Shown one piece after another: positions 7,193-16,683 of a stretch of 26,932 nucleotides of DNA (position 1 is its first letter; every line of letters starts with the position of its first letter). The DNA comes from a virus. Below the pieces are notes generated by a model. That model saw only the letters and a list, made by a program, of their open reading frames with translations, was not told the origin of the DNA and did no database searches. Location: the IMG/VR virus record IMGVR_UViG_3300017763_000149, positions 1 through 26,932 of that record. One strand, 5' to 3'. The translations under genes and the position numbers were made by a program.

Positions 7193-8393
7193 AACAACTA
7201 CTCAGATTATCCGCGAAGATCCCGCGATTGAGGCGTACCGCACTCAATTATTAGAACAAGTCAACATGTTCATGCAGGATCAGCTTAAGCAGTTCAATGC
7301 TGACCCTAACGCGCAGTTCATGCCCCCAGATTACAAGGTGGCACTGCTTTCGGAAATGCAACAACAAGCCGAAGATATGGCACAGCGCGGCATCGGCATG
7401 TACGCGCCATATGTTGACCAAGCTGGGAGGTTGATGAACAAAGGCCAAGAAGCCATTGAAACCTATGGTTTTGGGGGTCTTGGCGAGGCTTTTGGCGCGA
7501 CAAGGGAAGGGCAATCAAAATTGTCTGAGGCTGCCAGCCGACAAAATCAGTACATGAATGTTCCTTCTAGCAGTCAAACGGGCGCACAAAATCGATTAGA
7601 CCAGACGTATGGCGGGTTTGACCCCACCTCCACCCAAAGCTTTATGAACCCCTACGAAGATCAGGTGGTTCAACAAGCCATGAAAGATATTCGCCGTGAA
7701 GGAGATATTCGAGAGCAAGGGCTACAGGCAAAAGCCGCCGCCTCGGGAGCGTTTGGTGGATCTAGACTAGCCGTTGCAGAGCAAGAGTTAGGCAAAAATG
7801 TAATGGAAGAGCAAGGGCGAACCGCCGGGCAACTTCGCATGGGCGGGTATCAGCAAGCAGCTCAACAAGCGCAAAAAGCTTACGAAGATCAAATGGGCCG
7901 AGGTCAACAAGGCGCTCAATTGCTAGGTAATATGGGCGTTCAATATGGCCAATTAGAGCAAGGCAACGTCGGTCAAATGATGGACATGGCCGCTCAATCC
8001 GGGCAAATGGGCCAGTACATGAACACCTTGGCAGGTATGGGCGGTACGTTGGGGGGACAATTAAGTCAGCAAGGCCTACAGTCCGCAGGATTGGGTCAGT
8101 TGGTGCAAGATATGTATGGTCAAGATATAAAGAACATGGAAGCCTTTGGTGCAAGAGAGCAAGCTTTGGCTCAAGCCGGTCTTGATGCAATAAGAATGAA
8201 TGATATGCAAAGCTTCCAATATCCGTATCAGCAACTAAGCTTTTTAAGTGATATTTATAAAGGCACTCCGGGCGCACAACAATCTGTAACGGTTTCCGGA
8301 GGCTCAGAGCCTTCTCCCTTCCAACAAGCCGCAGGGCTAGGCATTGCTGGCCTTAGCGCCGTAGGTGGTGCTAAAAGCGCAGGATTCTTTTAA
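7185..8393 (+). CDS. Gln/Ala/Gly-rich internal virion protein (putative)
   Basis: This 402-residue protein starts at GTG 7185, chosen because GAGGGGAG lies just upstream and the start overlaps the end of the previous gene by 8 bases. A TTG 18 bases earlier is in frame but poorly placed. It is mostly long helix, rich in Gln, Ala, Gly and Met, without a clear membrane span until a short C-terminal AGLGIAGLSAVGG. The segment MNPYEDQVVQQAMKDIRREG, then AAASGAFGGSRLAVAEQEL, is a pattern I associate with virion proteins of marine podoviruses. Its place between two other large virion genes suggests a role in the inner core or ejection channel, like T7 gp14-gp16. That role is inferred. Confidence 0.65.
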   Translation: MAETTTQIIREDPAIEAYRTQLLEQVNMFMQDQLKQFNADPNAQFMPPDYKVALLSEMQQQAEDMAQRGIGMYAPYVDQAGRLMNKGQEAIETYGFGGLGEAFGATREGQSKLSEAASRQNQYMNVPSSSQTGAQNRLDQTYGGFDPTSTQSFMNPYEDQVVQQAMKDIRREGDIREQGLQAKAAASGAFGGSRLAVAEQELGKNVMEEQGRTAGQLRMGGYQQAAQQAQKAYEDQMGRGQQGAQLLGNMGVQYGQLEQGNVGQMMDMAAQSGQMGQYMNTLAGMGGTLGGQLSQQGLQSAGLGQLVQDMYGQDIKNMEAFGAREQALAQAGLDAIRMNDMQSFQYPYQQLSFLSDIYKGTPGAQQSVTVSGGSEPSPFQQAAGLGIAGLSAVGGAKSAGFF

Positions 8394-10432
8394 TGAGCGT
8401 ATTAAATAGACCAATGTTTAGGCAGGCCGGTGGCCCTGCCGAACCTATGCCGCAAGACATGGGGCCAGAGACCACAATGTTGCAGGAAGCAGAGGCGGGC
8501 GCTATGTCCCGTGGACAAGAAATAGGTGCGCAGTACGCGCAAGACATGATGCAGGGCATTGATCAGGCTCAGTCCACCGAGGACTTGATCAATGCATTGC
8601 GAGGTAACGACAAAAGCCTAGAGGCTCGCCGTAGCGAGCTTGCGGGGTTTGTTGGCCAAGACGACGCAAATCAAACCCCCGAATCGGTACTTGCCATGGT
8701 TCAACCGGTCGTAATGATGACCGAAGAAGGCATGATGGATAGCGGGATCGGGGCATTAGTTCAAGGTTTAGTGGGCGACGTAGAAATGACTACGGCGAGT
8801 GGCGCTCCTACCGACATGGGAATGGGTGTCGGTAGTTTGATGGCCGCAGGGGCGCAGGAGGCCCCCGCCCCACAAAATTTTAGACAAGGCGGGGAGGTGG
8901 CTCATTTGCAGGCAGGTAGTAGCATGACGGCTACCGCTCCCGCCATGTCCCTTGATCCTTTAGGTTTCGCTTCAGAAAATGTAATGAGCTTTGGTGACAC
9001 CGTGAAAGGAAGGTACGAAGATCTTTTACCCTTGTACCAAGAAATACTGGGCGCGGACCAAGAATCAAAGGATGCCACCAAAGCGCAAATGCTTTTTGAC
9101 GTTGCGCAAGGCGGATTGCAGTTAGCCGCAGGCGTACCCGAAGCAGGCAGTTCGTTTGTTTCACAGCTTGCGGGTGCCGCCGCACCTGTTGCAGGTCGTA
9201 TTCAAGAACGAGGCGCGGCGCTTGAGCAAGAACGACGAGGAATCAAGCAAGGTGCGTTAGGCACGGCCATGCAACAGGCTATAGCTGAGGAAGATTTTGA
9301 CCGGCAGCTAAAGAAAGAATTGCTTGTGGCGCAAATTGCTGCGGCGTCAAGAAGAGCCGCCTTGGGGGTAGAGGAAAGAATTGTTCTGGACAATAGGGGC
9401 AATGAAGTTGCTATTTTAGACATTAACGAACCCACCGATGCCGCTCGGTACCACGAGTATCAAACAGACGGACAGTATACGTTTAGAAAAATGGGTACGG
9501 GAGAGGCAGAAACCCTGACCAACTATATTATTCAACGTCCAACGGGTGAAGAGGGACGCCTCACAAGAGAGTTGGTTGAAAGTTTTGATAATGGAAGAAC
9601 ATACCTTGGACAAAACGAAGATGGCACTAGTGTTGCGTTAGCAATGCCCACAGGAGAGGGCGTTAGTGTTGCGGCCATCTCTAAAGAAGAAGTTGCCGCT
9701 CTTCAGCGTTCCATAGGGTCTCAAAACAAATATCAACGTATTCTTGAGCAAGCTGAAAGAGAAGGAATAGCTCCAAGCACATCGGCAATCACTTCGGGCA
9801 GTAATGTTAATTTACTTATTAGCACTGGGGCGGCGCTTCAAGACGAAATCGCAGAAAAAACGGGAGAACCGTTTAATTTAACAGATACGGCCCTTATTCA
9901 AGAGGACCTTGAATCCGCAAAAAGATCTGCGTATCAAGCGGCCATGGAGGGCACCGGACCTATAGCGGCCCTTGAGTCAGGCATAAACCGGTTTATTGGT
10001 TTTGCGACAGATTTAAGCCCCGGAGATGCTAGAAGAGAAGAGTTTAGGGCTTTGCTTCGATCAATTCGGTTTGTTGGTAAAGTTGCCCTTGTATCAAACT
10101 CAAGATTCCCGGTGGCCGAAATGGCTTTGGCTTCAGACCTTTTCCCTAATCCTGATCAGTTCTTTGCTGACCCCGAAGTAGAGGCGCAAAAGCTTCAGGT
10201 CATTATGGCTGTGACGGATCAACTTTACATGGAAAATTTAAGAGAATTGGCTTCGGGTGGACTTGATCAGACACAAAGAAGACAGGCCGAAAACAATATG
10301 CGCGAAATACAATTGTTGCGCACTATGTTAGGAAACGTTCCGAAACCGGGACAAGAGCAATTTACGCCCGACCGATTTACCGGGTATGAAACAAGGCTTC
10401 AAGAAACTGGCGGACAGACGGGTATTCAATAA
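8393..10432 (+). CDS. Large internal virion protein (putative)
   Basis: This 679-residue protein starts in a TAATG overlap with the previous gene and ends in another TAATG with the next, so the three are probably translated as a coupled set. The N-terminus (LNRPMFRQAGG) and residues about 160-170 (FRQGGEVAHLQAG) repeat a short F-R-Q-x-GG motif. The rest is mostly helical, Ala/Glu/Gln-rich, with a likely coiled coil around residues 275-320 (AAPVAGRIQERGAALEQERR and onward). The C-terminal third (FRALLRSIRFVGKVALVSNS, FPVAEMALASDLFPNPDQFF) looks globular. No enzyme motif is seen. Size, composition and position fit a scaffold or ejection protein packed with the DNA. Confidence 0.6.
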   Translation: MSVLNRPMFRQAGGPAEPMPQDMGPETTMLQEAEAGAMSRGQEIGAQYAQDMMQGIDQAQSTEDLINALRGNDKSLEARRSELAGFVGQDDANQTPESVLAMVQPVVMMTEEGMMDSGIGALVQGLVGDVEMTTASGAPTDMGMGVGSLMAAGAQEAPAPQNFRQGGEVAHLQAGSSMTATAPAMSLDPLGFASENVMSFGDTVKGRYEDLLPLYQEILGADQESKDATKAQMLFDVAQGGLQLAAGVPEAGSSFVSQLAGAAAPVAGRIQERGAALEQERRGIKQGALGTAMQQAIAEEDFDRQLKKELLVAQIAAASRRAALGVEERIVLDNRGNEVAILDINEPTDAARYHEYQTDGQYTFRKMGTGEAETLTNYIIQRPTGEEGRLTRELVESFDNGRTYLGQNEDGTSVALAMPTGEGVSVAAISKEEVAALQRSIGSQNKYQRILEQAEREGIAPSTSAITSGSNVNLLISTGAALQDEIAEKTGEPFNLTDTALIQEDLESAKRSAYQAAMEGTGPIAALESGINRFIGFATDLSPGDARREEFRALLRSIRFVGKVALVSNSRFPVAEMALASDLFPNPDQFFADPEVEAQKLQVIMAVTDQLYMENLRELASGGLDQTQRRQAENNMREIQLLRTMLGNVPKPGQEQFTPDRFTGYETRLQETGGQTGIQ

Positions 10433-13400
10433 TGGCAGAAGAGATTCAGGCAGAAGAAATCCAGCCCGCTGATATTACGGAGCAAGAATTACAACAAAGT
10501 CCGGTGCCCGATCCTTCGGGGGACATGACGATTGATTTAATTTACCCGAAAATTTCGTCAGATCTTTTTGAGCAAAACCTCAGAAGAAACCCGGAAGAAG
10601 AGGGGTACGCACAAGGAACGACAGCAATAAAGTTGTTGGCGCTGGACACTGCGTTTGCTTTACAACAAAAAAACCCGTCGCTTTTTGAAAAAAACGAAGA
10701 TCCCTATAAGGCGCTTGCTTTGGGGCAGGCGCGTTTTCTCCCAGAAAACGAACGAAACCAACAGATAACCGACGAAGAAATAATTCGCCGTTTTCTTAGA
10801 AACCCAGACAATAAGCCTATGCGGGAAGGTTCTCTTGCAAAAGGATTTGCAAAGCAAATAGGGCCCTCTGCGGGCGGCCTTGGGGGATTTGTTGGAGGAG
10901 TAAAAGCAGGCTACGCCATGCAAACCGCCATTCCTCCAGTACCAAATCCCTTCGTTGTTGGCGCTAAGTTTTTGATTCCCGTAGCTACGGGGATAGCTGG
11001 CCAAATTGCAGGGGAAGAAGCGGTTGAGGCGCTTAGAGATTATTTTTTTGGAGCCCCCGATCTTGTAGACCCGGAAAGAGGCGGCGGCATGGAGCGCGTT
11101 GGAGAAACAGCGGCAGTTGCTACTAGCTTTATTCCATTGCCTTACATGACCGCAAAAGAAGCGATATCCTTTGGCGGTAAAGAAGCAGTAGAGGCAATAA
11201 CCAGAACAAAAATGGATAAACTGCGCGATACCCTTGAGGTCGGCCCGGTTCCACAAGCCGTTTCAGAGGCGGTTTTTAAAGAGGCCGCACGTAAGCCCCC
11301 TCGTTCTACACGCTTTATTGCAAAAGCAGAGGAAATGATTCCTAAAATGGGGCAACGAGCCTCCACAAACCGGATTTTAACTGCCGGGGAAGAGGTTTCT
11401 TTTGCAGCGGGCGCAACCGGGGGAAGGTATCTTTCCGAAGAATACTTGGAAGGAGAGGGCGCGTTTCCTTTAGAAATGGTCGGTGGAGTTGGCGCTGGTC
11501 TAACTCTTCCTTATGTTATTGGAGCGCCTTACTTTGTTGTTAAAAACTTTGACGCCGTAGTTGGAGGTCTTAAAAAATTTAGTTCGGCCATAAACCCTGC
11601 TAACAAAGAAGTGCCCCTTAGCTCTTTATTTTCAAGACAAGGTCAAGAGCAAGCCTATGTTGATGTAGTCAATATCATCGAAGAGCGTTTAAAAGAAGCT
11701 GGGGAAGACCCCGAAAAAATAGCCGCGGCCATAGAAGAAATTGCTAATGACCCGCAATTTAGAGAGTTTACTGCGGCAACAATAACTCAAAGTCCGGTTC
11801 TTCTCCGTATTGAGCATGAAATGGCAGGTCTTTTTCCCGACCTTAAAGCTCAAGGACAAGAGGGCGTTAAAAAGGCAATTGACAACTACAAGCAGATGCT
11901 TGTGGCATACGCCATGATTGGTGATGCGGCGGCATTGCGTCAAGTAGAAAGTGCTTTTCAAGATACCATGGAACGCGCCCTTATTGATAAATTGGATCAA
12001 AGCGCTGGCCGGGTATTAGAGGCCGCACGGAGAGTTGGCACAGGAGAAACAGATGTCGCAGTAGGCACTGCGTTACAAGAAGTTTTAACTAATTCTTTAT
12101 CTGCGGCTAGGGCAAAGGAGCGTTTTCTTTATTCCAACCTGCCGGAAGCAGACATTAATGTATTTCGTGCATTACCTGTTGAAGGAGAAGAAGTTGGCGA
12201 AGTAATACGACTTCCAAACCTGTTTGGTTTTATGGACCGCCTTCCCGCAAGCCGAACGGGTCTTAAATACCTGCCCGCCCCGATAAAACAGCAAGTTAGT
12301 TATATCATAGAAATTTTAGATAATGCCGGGGTAGACACCAGCCGCTTAGGTAAACGAGGGTCCGATGCAGGAGATTCAAACGCATCCGAAACTCGCACTA
12401 GGGTGGAAAGAACTTTAGCCAGCTTAGGCCGACGGCGACAAACAATTTTAGACAACATGTCGCAGTACACCAAAAACGGCATGAGAAACATATTGGATTT
12501 AGCCAGTAATAGTCCGCGTTTTGGAGGAATGACGCCCGAAGAACAAATTTTGGCGGTGGAACGTGACCTAAGCGCCATCGAAACTTTAACAAATGCCGCC
12601 CGCGGGCGTAGAAACATTCCTGAAGACGAGTTTAGGACTGCCGAATTAGAACAAATGACATCGCTTTTACAAAATCGAATGGCTACTGCACGGGCACAAC
12701 TAGAGTTGACAGAAGGTGCCACTGCCGCCGCCCAAAGAACGTCAGAAGAGGTGGCCGCCGATGAAATACTTGATTTGCGCACCTTAATTGAAGAATTAAG
12801 GATGAGCGATCAACCCATTTCAATTTCAAGTCGATTCTTGACAGAAATGCGCTCGAAAGCATTATCCGCTAACCGAGAACTTACTGCGGGAGGAAAGTAC
12901 GACGAAGCAGGAATGGCCAAAGTAATGGCTGACCTTGTTGATCAAGATTTGACCGGGGCGATAGATGATATTACTGGGGTAGACGCAAAAGCGTCTATTA
13001 CTGCGGCGAGAGCATTTAGTCGGGCGCTTAATGATGTGTTTACAAGAGCTGCCGCCCCTTCAATGTTGCTTGGAACTAAATCAACCGGAGCCGCGGCTTT
13101 ATCTCCTGAAGAAGCCGTTCGCACTTTATTTACAGGAAGATCGGATCGTGTTTTAAGAAACACAAAAGAAATATCGCGAGTAGGTCAATTTCTTAGAGAT
13201 GACGTTAACCCAGACATTGAGTTAACCGACCTAACAGAAGAAATAGACATTGGTCGCCTTGTTAACGATGTTCCCGATGTTTTAGAAAGAGCCCTTCGCA
13301 ATATAAGAGGAACCGTTTTACGCCCAAGAGAAGGTGCTGACGCGGCGCAAGAGTTAGAATTAAACACTCGTGAGTTAAAAGCTTGGCTGGAAGACCCAAA

Positions 13401-15144
13401 CAACCAACAACTTTTGGCGATGTTTCCAAAACGCCTAGCAAACGATTTAAATGACGTAGATGCCGCATATGAATTGTTAAATACTGCGCGTAATCAAGCG
13501 AACCTAAGCAGAAAAGACGCAAGAGAGCGGCTGTCTTTCAAACGTCTGGTGGCGAAGGGGGATGAAACACCTAGCGCCACGATTAGCGGCGCGTTAAGTT
13601 CTGAGCGGCCTGAATATGAGTTAAATCAAATATGGCGAACAATTGCAAATGCCCGAGTAACAGATGTTACAAAGGAGGTTCGTGAAGAAGCTCGGGAAAG
13701 TTTGAAGACGGGTATGATGGATTGGGCTATTGCACGATCAAGTAACCGCAACGGGGATTTAAATCCTAAACAAATGTACGACAGCTTGTTTATGCCCGTT
13801 AAGCCGGGATCTTCCATAACTCTCGCGGAGTGGATGCAAAGCAAAAATCTTTTGGGCGCAGAAGATTTTAAGGCAATACAAACGTATTTGGCTGAAATGA
13901 CCGCGCTTCAATCTCTTTTAACAAAAGAAGGATTAGACGAGCTTTTGAAACAAGGCGGCAGTCCTTTGCGAGATTTGGCGCTAAGAATTATAGGCGCAAA
14001 AATGGGCACAAGCGTGTCTGGCATGATAGGTGGCAGTGAGGCAAGCTTGATTGCGGCTTCAGCGGGCTCTGCGGCGTTACGCTCTCTGTTTGTAAGCAAG
14101 TCTGGGGTAAACAACATGAAAGCTTTTAAAGAGCTTCTTAGCGACCCCCAGTTTCTTGCAAAAATGTTAAAAACTCCTCGGGATAAACGCCAAGCAAAAA
14201 GCATGTTCCAGTTGGCTAGAGATTGGATGTTGAGCAAAGGGTTTGTGCTTGGAAGAAGAGCATACGCTGTCGAACAGGCAGAGTCTGAAGAGTTTAAGGG
14301 GCTTCCGCCACGAACCCGTGAAGAACTAGCAGAAAAAACCGGACGGTTTGAAATGTTGCCGGTTTCACTTCCCAAAACAAGTTCTTTAGACGCGGGAAGT
14401 AAGCCCCCGGTAATACGTCAACCACGGACCACGGCTCCCGAGCCACGGACCACGGTTCCCGAGGCCATGCCGTCAGAAGCGGTGCCTTCAGAGCCCACAG
14501 TTCTCGAACAAGACGCTTTGTGGAGCCGGGTGCTTCAACAAGAATCTGGAAATCGGCAGGTTAATGCGCAGGGCCAACTTATAACCTCAAAAAAAGGTGC
14601 GTTAGGCGTTGCGCAGGTTATGCCCCCTACGGCAGCAAGACCGGGATACGGTGCGCCAAGTATTTTTGACGTTGCAAGAAGTGTTGGCGTAGAAGTGCAA
14701 GATGTGGCCGAGCCTTCCGAGGGCGGACTTCCTGCTCCCACGGTGAGAGAGGCTTCTAGACTATTGGGAATTGAAAAAGTTAATGAAGCGTTTGGACGAA
14801 AATATTTTGAAGCCATGTATTCTTTATTTGACGGAGATCCCGTTCGTACTTTGATTGCCTATAACGCCGGACCTACTACGGCGAAAAGCTATAAGGGAGA
14901 TCCGGCTACGCTACCAGAAGAAACGCAGAACTATCTGGTTAAGATACTAGGCGTAGCACAAGCTCCGGCCCCAAAAGAAACGCCCCCGGTAGCTCAAGCG
15001 GCTCCTCCGCCCATGCCCCCCGCGCCTCCGGCCTCGGCCCCGCTTACGCCGCAGTCGCTACAGCGAACTGCGCAGGTGTTGGGCCCAAATGACGACATTG
15101 GTAGGCTGGCATCAGAGTTGATGATGCGACAAGGACCTGCTTAA
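10432..15144 (+). CDS. Giant internal virion protein with lytic transglycosylase domain
   Basis: At 1570 residues this is the largest gene in the window. Residues about 140-190 are Gly/Ala-rich and hydrophobic (AGGLGGFVGGVKAGYAM, then LIPVATGIAGQIAGEE), possibly membrane-active. Residues about 400-1300 are long helical segments. Residues about 1361-1490 form a transglycosylase SLT domain: LQQESGNRQ with the likely catalytic Glu1371, GALGVAQVMPPTA, and LIAYNAGP. Such domains cleave the glycan strands of peptidoglycan. In T7 gp16 a comparable domain opens the wall during DNA entry, though there it is N-terminal. Here it follows a linker carrying two PRTT motifs and precedes a Pro-rich tail. The last codon overlaps the convergent helicase gene. 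Confidence 0.85.
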   Translation: MAEEIQAEEIQPADITEQELQQSPVPDPSGDMTIDLIYPKISSDLFEQNLRRNPEEEGYAQGTTAIKLLALDTAFALQQKNPSLFEKNEDPYKALALGQARFLPENERNQQITDEEIIRRFLRNPDNKPMREGSLAKGFAKQIGPSAGGLGGFVGGVKAGYAMQTAIPPVPNPFVVGAKFLIPVATGIAGQIAGEEAVEALRDYFFGAPDLVDPERGGGMERVGETAAVATSFIPLPYMTAKEAISFGGKEAVEAITRTKMDKLRDTLEVGPVPQAVSEAVFKEAARKPPRSTRFIAKAEEMIPKMGQRASTNRILTAGEEVSFAAGATGGRYLSEEYLEGEGAFPLEMVGGVGAGLTLPYVIGAPYFVVKNFDAVVGGLKKFSSAINPANKEVPLSSLFSRQGQEQAYVDVVNIIEERLKEAGEDPEKIAAAIEEIANDPQFREFTAATITQSPVLLRIEHEMAGLFPDLKAQGQEGVKKAIDNYKQMLVAYAMIGDAAALRQVESAFQDTMERALIDKLDQSAGRVLEAARRVGTGETDVAVGTALQEVLTNSLSAARAKERFLYSNLPEADINVFRALPVEGEEVGEVIRLPNLFGFMDRLPASRTGLKYLPAPIKQQVSYIIEILDNAGVDTSRLGKRGSDAGDSNASETRTRVERTLASLGRRRQTILDNMSQYTKNGMRNILDLASNSPRFGGMTPEEQILAVERDLSAIETLTNAARGRRNIPEDEFRTAELEQMTSLLQNRMATARAQLELTEGATAAAQRTSEEVAADEILDLRTLIEELRMSDQPISISSRFLTEMRSKALSANRELTAGGKYDEAGMAKVMADLVDQDLTGAIDDITGVDAKASITAARAFSRALNDVFTRAAAPSMLLGTKSTGAAALSPEEAVRTLFTGRSDRVLRNTKEISRVGQFLRDDVNPDIELTDLTEEIDIGRLVNDVPDVLERALRNIRGTVLRPREGADAAQELELNTRELKAWLEDPNNQQLLAMFPKRLANDLNDVDAAYELLNTARNQANLSRKDARERLSFKRLVAKGDETPSATISGALSSERPEYELNQIWRTIANARVTDVTKEVREEARESLKTGMMDWAIARSSNRNGDLNPKQMYDSLFMPVKPGSSITLAEWMQSKNLLGAEDFKAIQTYLAEMTALQSLLTKEGLDELLKQGGSPLRDLALRIIGAKMGTSVSGMIGGSEASLIAASAGSAALRSLFVSKSGVNNMKAFKELLSDPQFLAKMLKTPRDKRQAKSMFQLARDWMLSKGFVLGRRAYAVEQAESEEFKGLPPRTREELAEKTGRFEMLPVSLPKTSSLDAGSKPPVIRQPRTTAPEPRTTVPEAMPSEAVPSEPTVLEQDALWSRVLQQESGNRQVNAQGQLITSKKGALGVAQVMPPTAARPGYGAPSIFDVARSVGVEVQDVAEPSEGGLPAPTVREASRLLGIEKVNEAFGRKYFEAMYSLFDGDPVRTLIAYNAGPTTAKSYKGDPATLPEETQNYLVKILGVAQAPAPKETPPVAQAAPPPMPPAPPASAPLTPQSLQRTAQVLGPNDDIGRLASELMMRQGPA
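14422..14455 (+). repeat. YCACGGN tandem motif, copies 2 and 3 (linker before SLT domain)
   Basis: CCACGGACCACGG occurs at 14422-14434 and again at 14443-14455, 21 bases apart. Each is in frame as CCA CGG ACC ACG G (Pro-Arg-Thr-Thr). They sit in the linker between the helical body and the transglycosylase domain. Confidence 0.75.
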
Positions 15145-16592
15145 ATAAGCCAATCCTTAGCACTTTCGCCCAAAACATCTCCGGCGATATTTATTTTATC
15201 TCGCAAAGCGGCTAAAATACGCTCATCAATTGTCCCCGGACTGACCAGATCAACGTAAGTCACGTTGTCTTTCTGGCCAATCCGGTGTGCGCGATCCTCT
15301 GATTGCAGCCTGATCTCTAAATCGTAGCTGTTGCTGAAGTAAATCACCGTATTTGCTTCAGTCAGAGTAATCCCGTATCCACCTGTCCGGGGCTGTCCAA
15401 CAAAGAAACGTAACTCGGAGTCGGGATCTTGGAATCTTTCGATAATTGCCTGTCTGTCATCTTGCTCGGTCTCGCCATAGTAGGATGCTACTACACCACT
15501 GCCCCACTTTTTATTTAGGGCCCTTTCTATTCTATGAATATCGTATGTCCACGTAGCCCAAATGATTGCTTTTCCATTAACTTCTTCAAGAACATTCATT
15601 AGTTCATCAAGGCGGTTATTGTTAATTTCTTGAATGGGTCCTTCGTCCGGCTGAAGGTGGCCGCAACATATTTGTTGTAGGCGCATTATTTGCGTCAAAA
15701 CAGAGGCGGTGGTAGCCAGCGTACCTTTATCTAATTGAGCTAACGCCAAGTCTTTCATTTGCTTGTATAGAACAACCTGTTCTTTGCTAAGGTTGACTTC
15801 ACGACGTTGGTACACCTTGTCGGGTAAATCCAAACATTCTTTCTTTAAAACTCTAGTGCTGAACGTATCTAGTTTTTCTCCTAACTCATCTAATCGACGA
15901 TAACCGCTAACGTGATTGAAACTGTGCGCTCCCATGCTCCTGCGTTGAATTACGGCATACCGGCCCTGAAACGAATAAAAGCTGGCAAATCCCAACGCTT
16001 CCTGATCTAAAAACATGCACTGACTAAATAAATCCATGGGGCTTTTTGTGATGGGCGATCCGGTCAAAATGCGCCGGTATTTTGAAGCCTGCCCCACTTT
16101 AATCAGGTTCTTGGTGCGCTGTGCGCTTTTGTTTTTGATGCTGGTGCTTTCGTCCAAAATGGTTAAACAATTGGGGTTTAGCTTAATAAATTTCTGTGCC
16201 GCAGACGCGCCTTTTTGAGTGGAAAATGCTTCAGTGTTCATAACCAACATGTGCAGGAATCCCGGCTCACGGTCCTCGGGACTTGCAATGGCTTGAATTT
16301 CAGCGCGAAATTTTTGAGTGAAGTTAGGTTGCCACTTTACCAACTTGCATGGAATTCTCTCTGGTAAGTGCGCAGGTATTTCTTTTTTTACCCAGTTATC
16401 GAAAACGCCTTTCGGGGCTATGATCAACGCCGTATCAATCTCGTTGGACTCAAACAACGCGCCCATAGTGTCTATGGCTACTTTAGATTTGCCCGTGCCC
16501 ATTTCCATAAACAACCCGTAATACGGGCGTTGCCACGAAACATCGAACGTTTCTCTTTGATGATCATATGGATCGGTCTTGTATTGGTACAT
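15141..16592 (-). CDS. Snf2-family SF2 DNA helicase/translocase
   Basis: This 483-residue protein starts at the ATG whose complement is 16590-16592, because GGGAGGA lies seven bases upstream; a TTG start four codons earlier would fall on that site. SF2 motifs run in order: DHQ near residue 10, MGTGKSK (Walker A, Lys35), IIAPKGVFDNW, LDEST (Asp147-Glu148, replacing the usual DEAH/DEGH), LTGSPI, TGGYGITLTEA and SEDRAHRIGQ (about 431-440). The last is diagnostic of Snf2-type ATPases. Phage members are single-subunit translocases thought to act in replication, recombination or clearing proteins from DNA. It alone in the replication block runs on the - strand, divergent from the replication operon and overlapping the virion operon tail to tail. 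Confidence 0.92.
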   Translation of the reverse strand: MYQYKTDPYDHQRETFDVSWQRPYYGLFMEMGTGKSKVAIDTMGALFESNEIDTALIIAPKGVFDNWVKKEIPAHLPERIPCKLVKWQPNFTQKFRAEIQAIASPEDREPGFLHMLVMNTEAFSTQKGASAAQKFIKLNPNCLTILDESTSIKNKSAQRTKNLIKVGQASKYRRILTGSPITKSPMDLFSQCMFLDQEALGFASFYSFQGRYAVIQRRSMGAHSFNHVSGYRRLDELGEKLDTFSTRVLKKECLDLPDKVYQRREVNLSKEQVVLYKQMKDLALAQLDKGTLATTASVLTQIMRLQQICCGHLQPDEGPIQEINNNRLDELMNVLEEVNGKAIIWATWTYDIHRIERALNKKWGSGVVASYYGETEQDDRQAIIERFQDPDSELRFFVGQPRTGGYGITLTEANTVIYFSNSYDLEIRLQSEDRAHRIGQKDNVTYVDLVSPGTIDERILAALRDKINIAGDVLGESAKDWLI

Positions 16593-16608
16593 AAATCCTC
16601 CCAAAGGC

Positions 16609-16638
16609 TTGACATGCGATGATATACGACCCTACACT
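16609..16638 (+). promoter_or_regulatory. Sigma70-like promoter of the replication operon
   Basis: A perfect -35 box TTGACA (16609-16614) is followed after 18 bases by TACACT (16633-16638). Transcription would start near 16645 and read into the gene at 16684. The -35 box sits immediately upstream of the divergent helicase gene's ribosome site, so the two directions may influence each other. Host-type boxes imply use of the bacterial RNA polymerase. Confidence 0.75.
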
Positions 16639-16646
16639 GTGCGTCC

Positions 16647-16663
16647 AGCCCTCAACAAGGGCT
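16647..16663 (+). promoter_or_regulatory. Palindrome at the start of the replication transcript
   Basis: AGCCCT (16647-16652) and AGGGCT (16658-16663) form a perfect 6-base-pair inverted repeat around CAACA. It lies just downstream of the predicted transcription start and 8-14 bases upstream of the AGGAG ribosome site of the next gene. It could be an operator or a 5' leader hairpin that modulates translation. No U-run follows, so it is not a terminator. Confidence 0.5.
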
Positions 16664-16683
16664 TGATAACGAAAGGAGAAATT

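Noticed and set aside
10660-14816. Several long reverse-strand open frames opposite the giant virion gene (for example 10660-11256, 12300-12782, 13908-14375)
   Set aside because: They have no ribosome sites or recognisable motifs, and mirror a long coding frame with clear family content on the + strand.
16579-16683. Upstream extension of the gene at 16684
   Set aside because: The extension would include the divergent promoter and palindrome; the strong AGGAG site fits ATG 16684.
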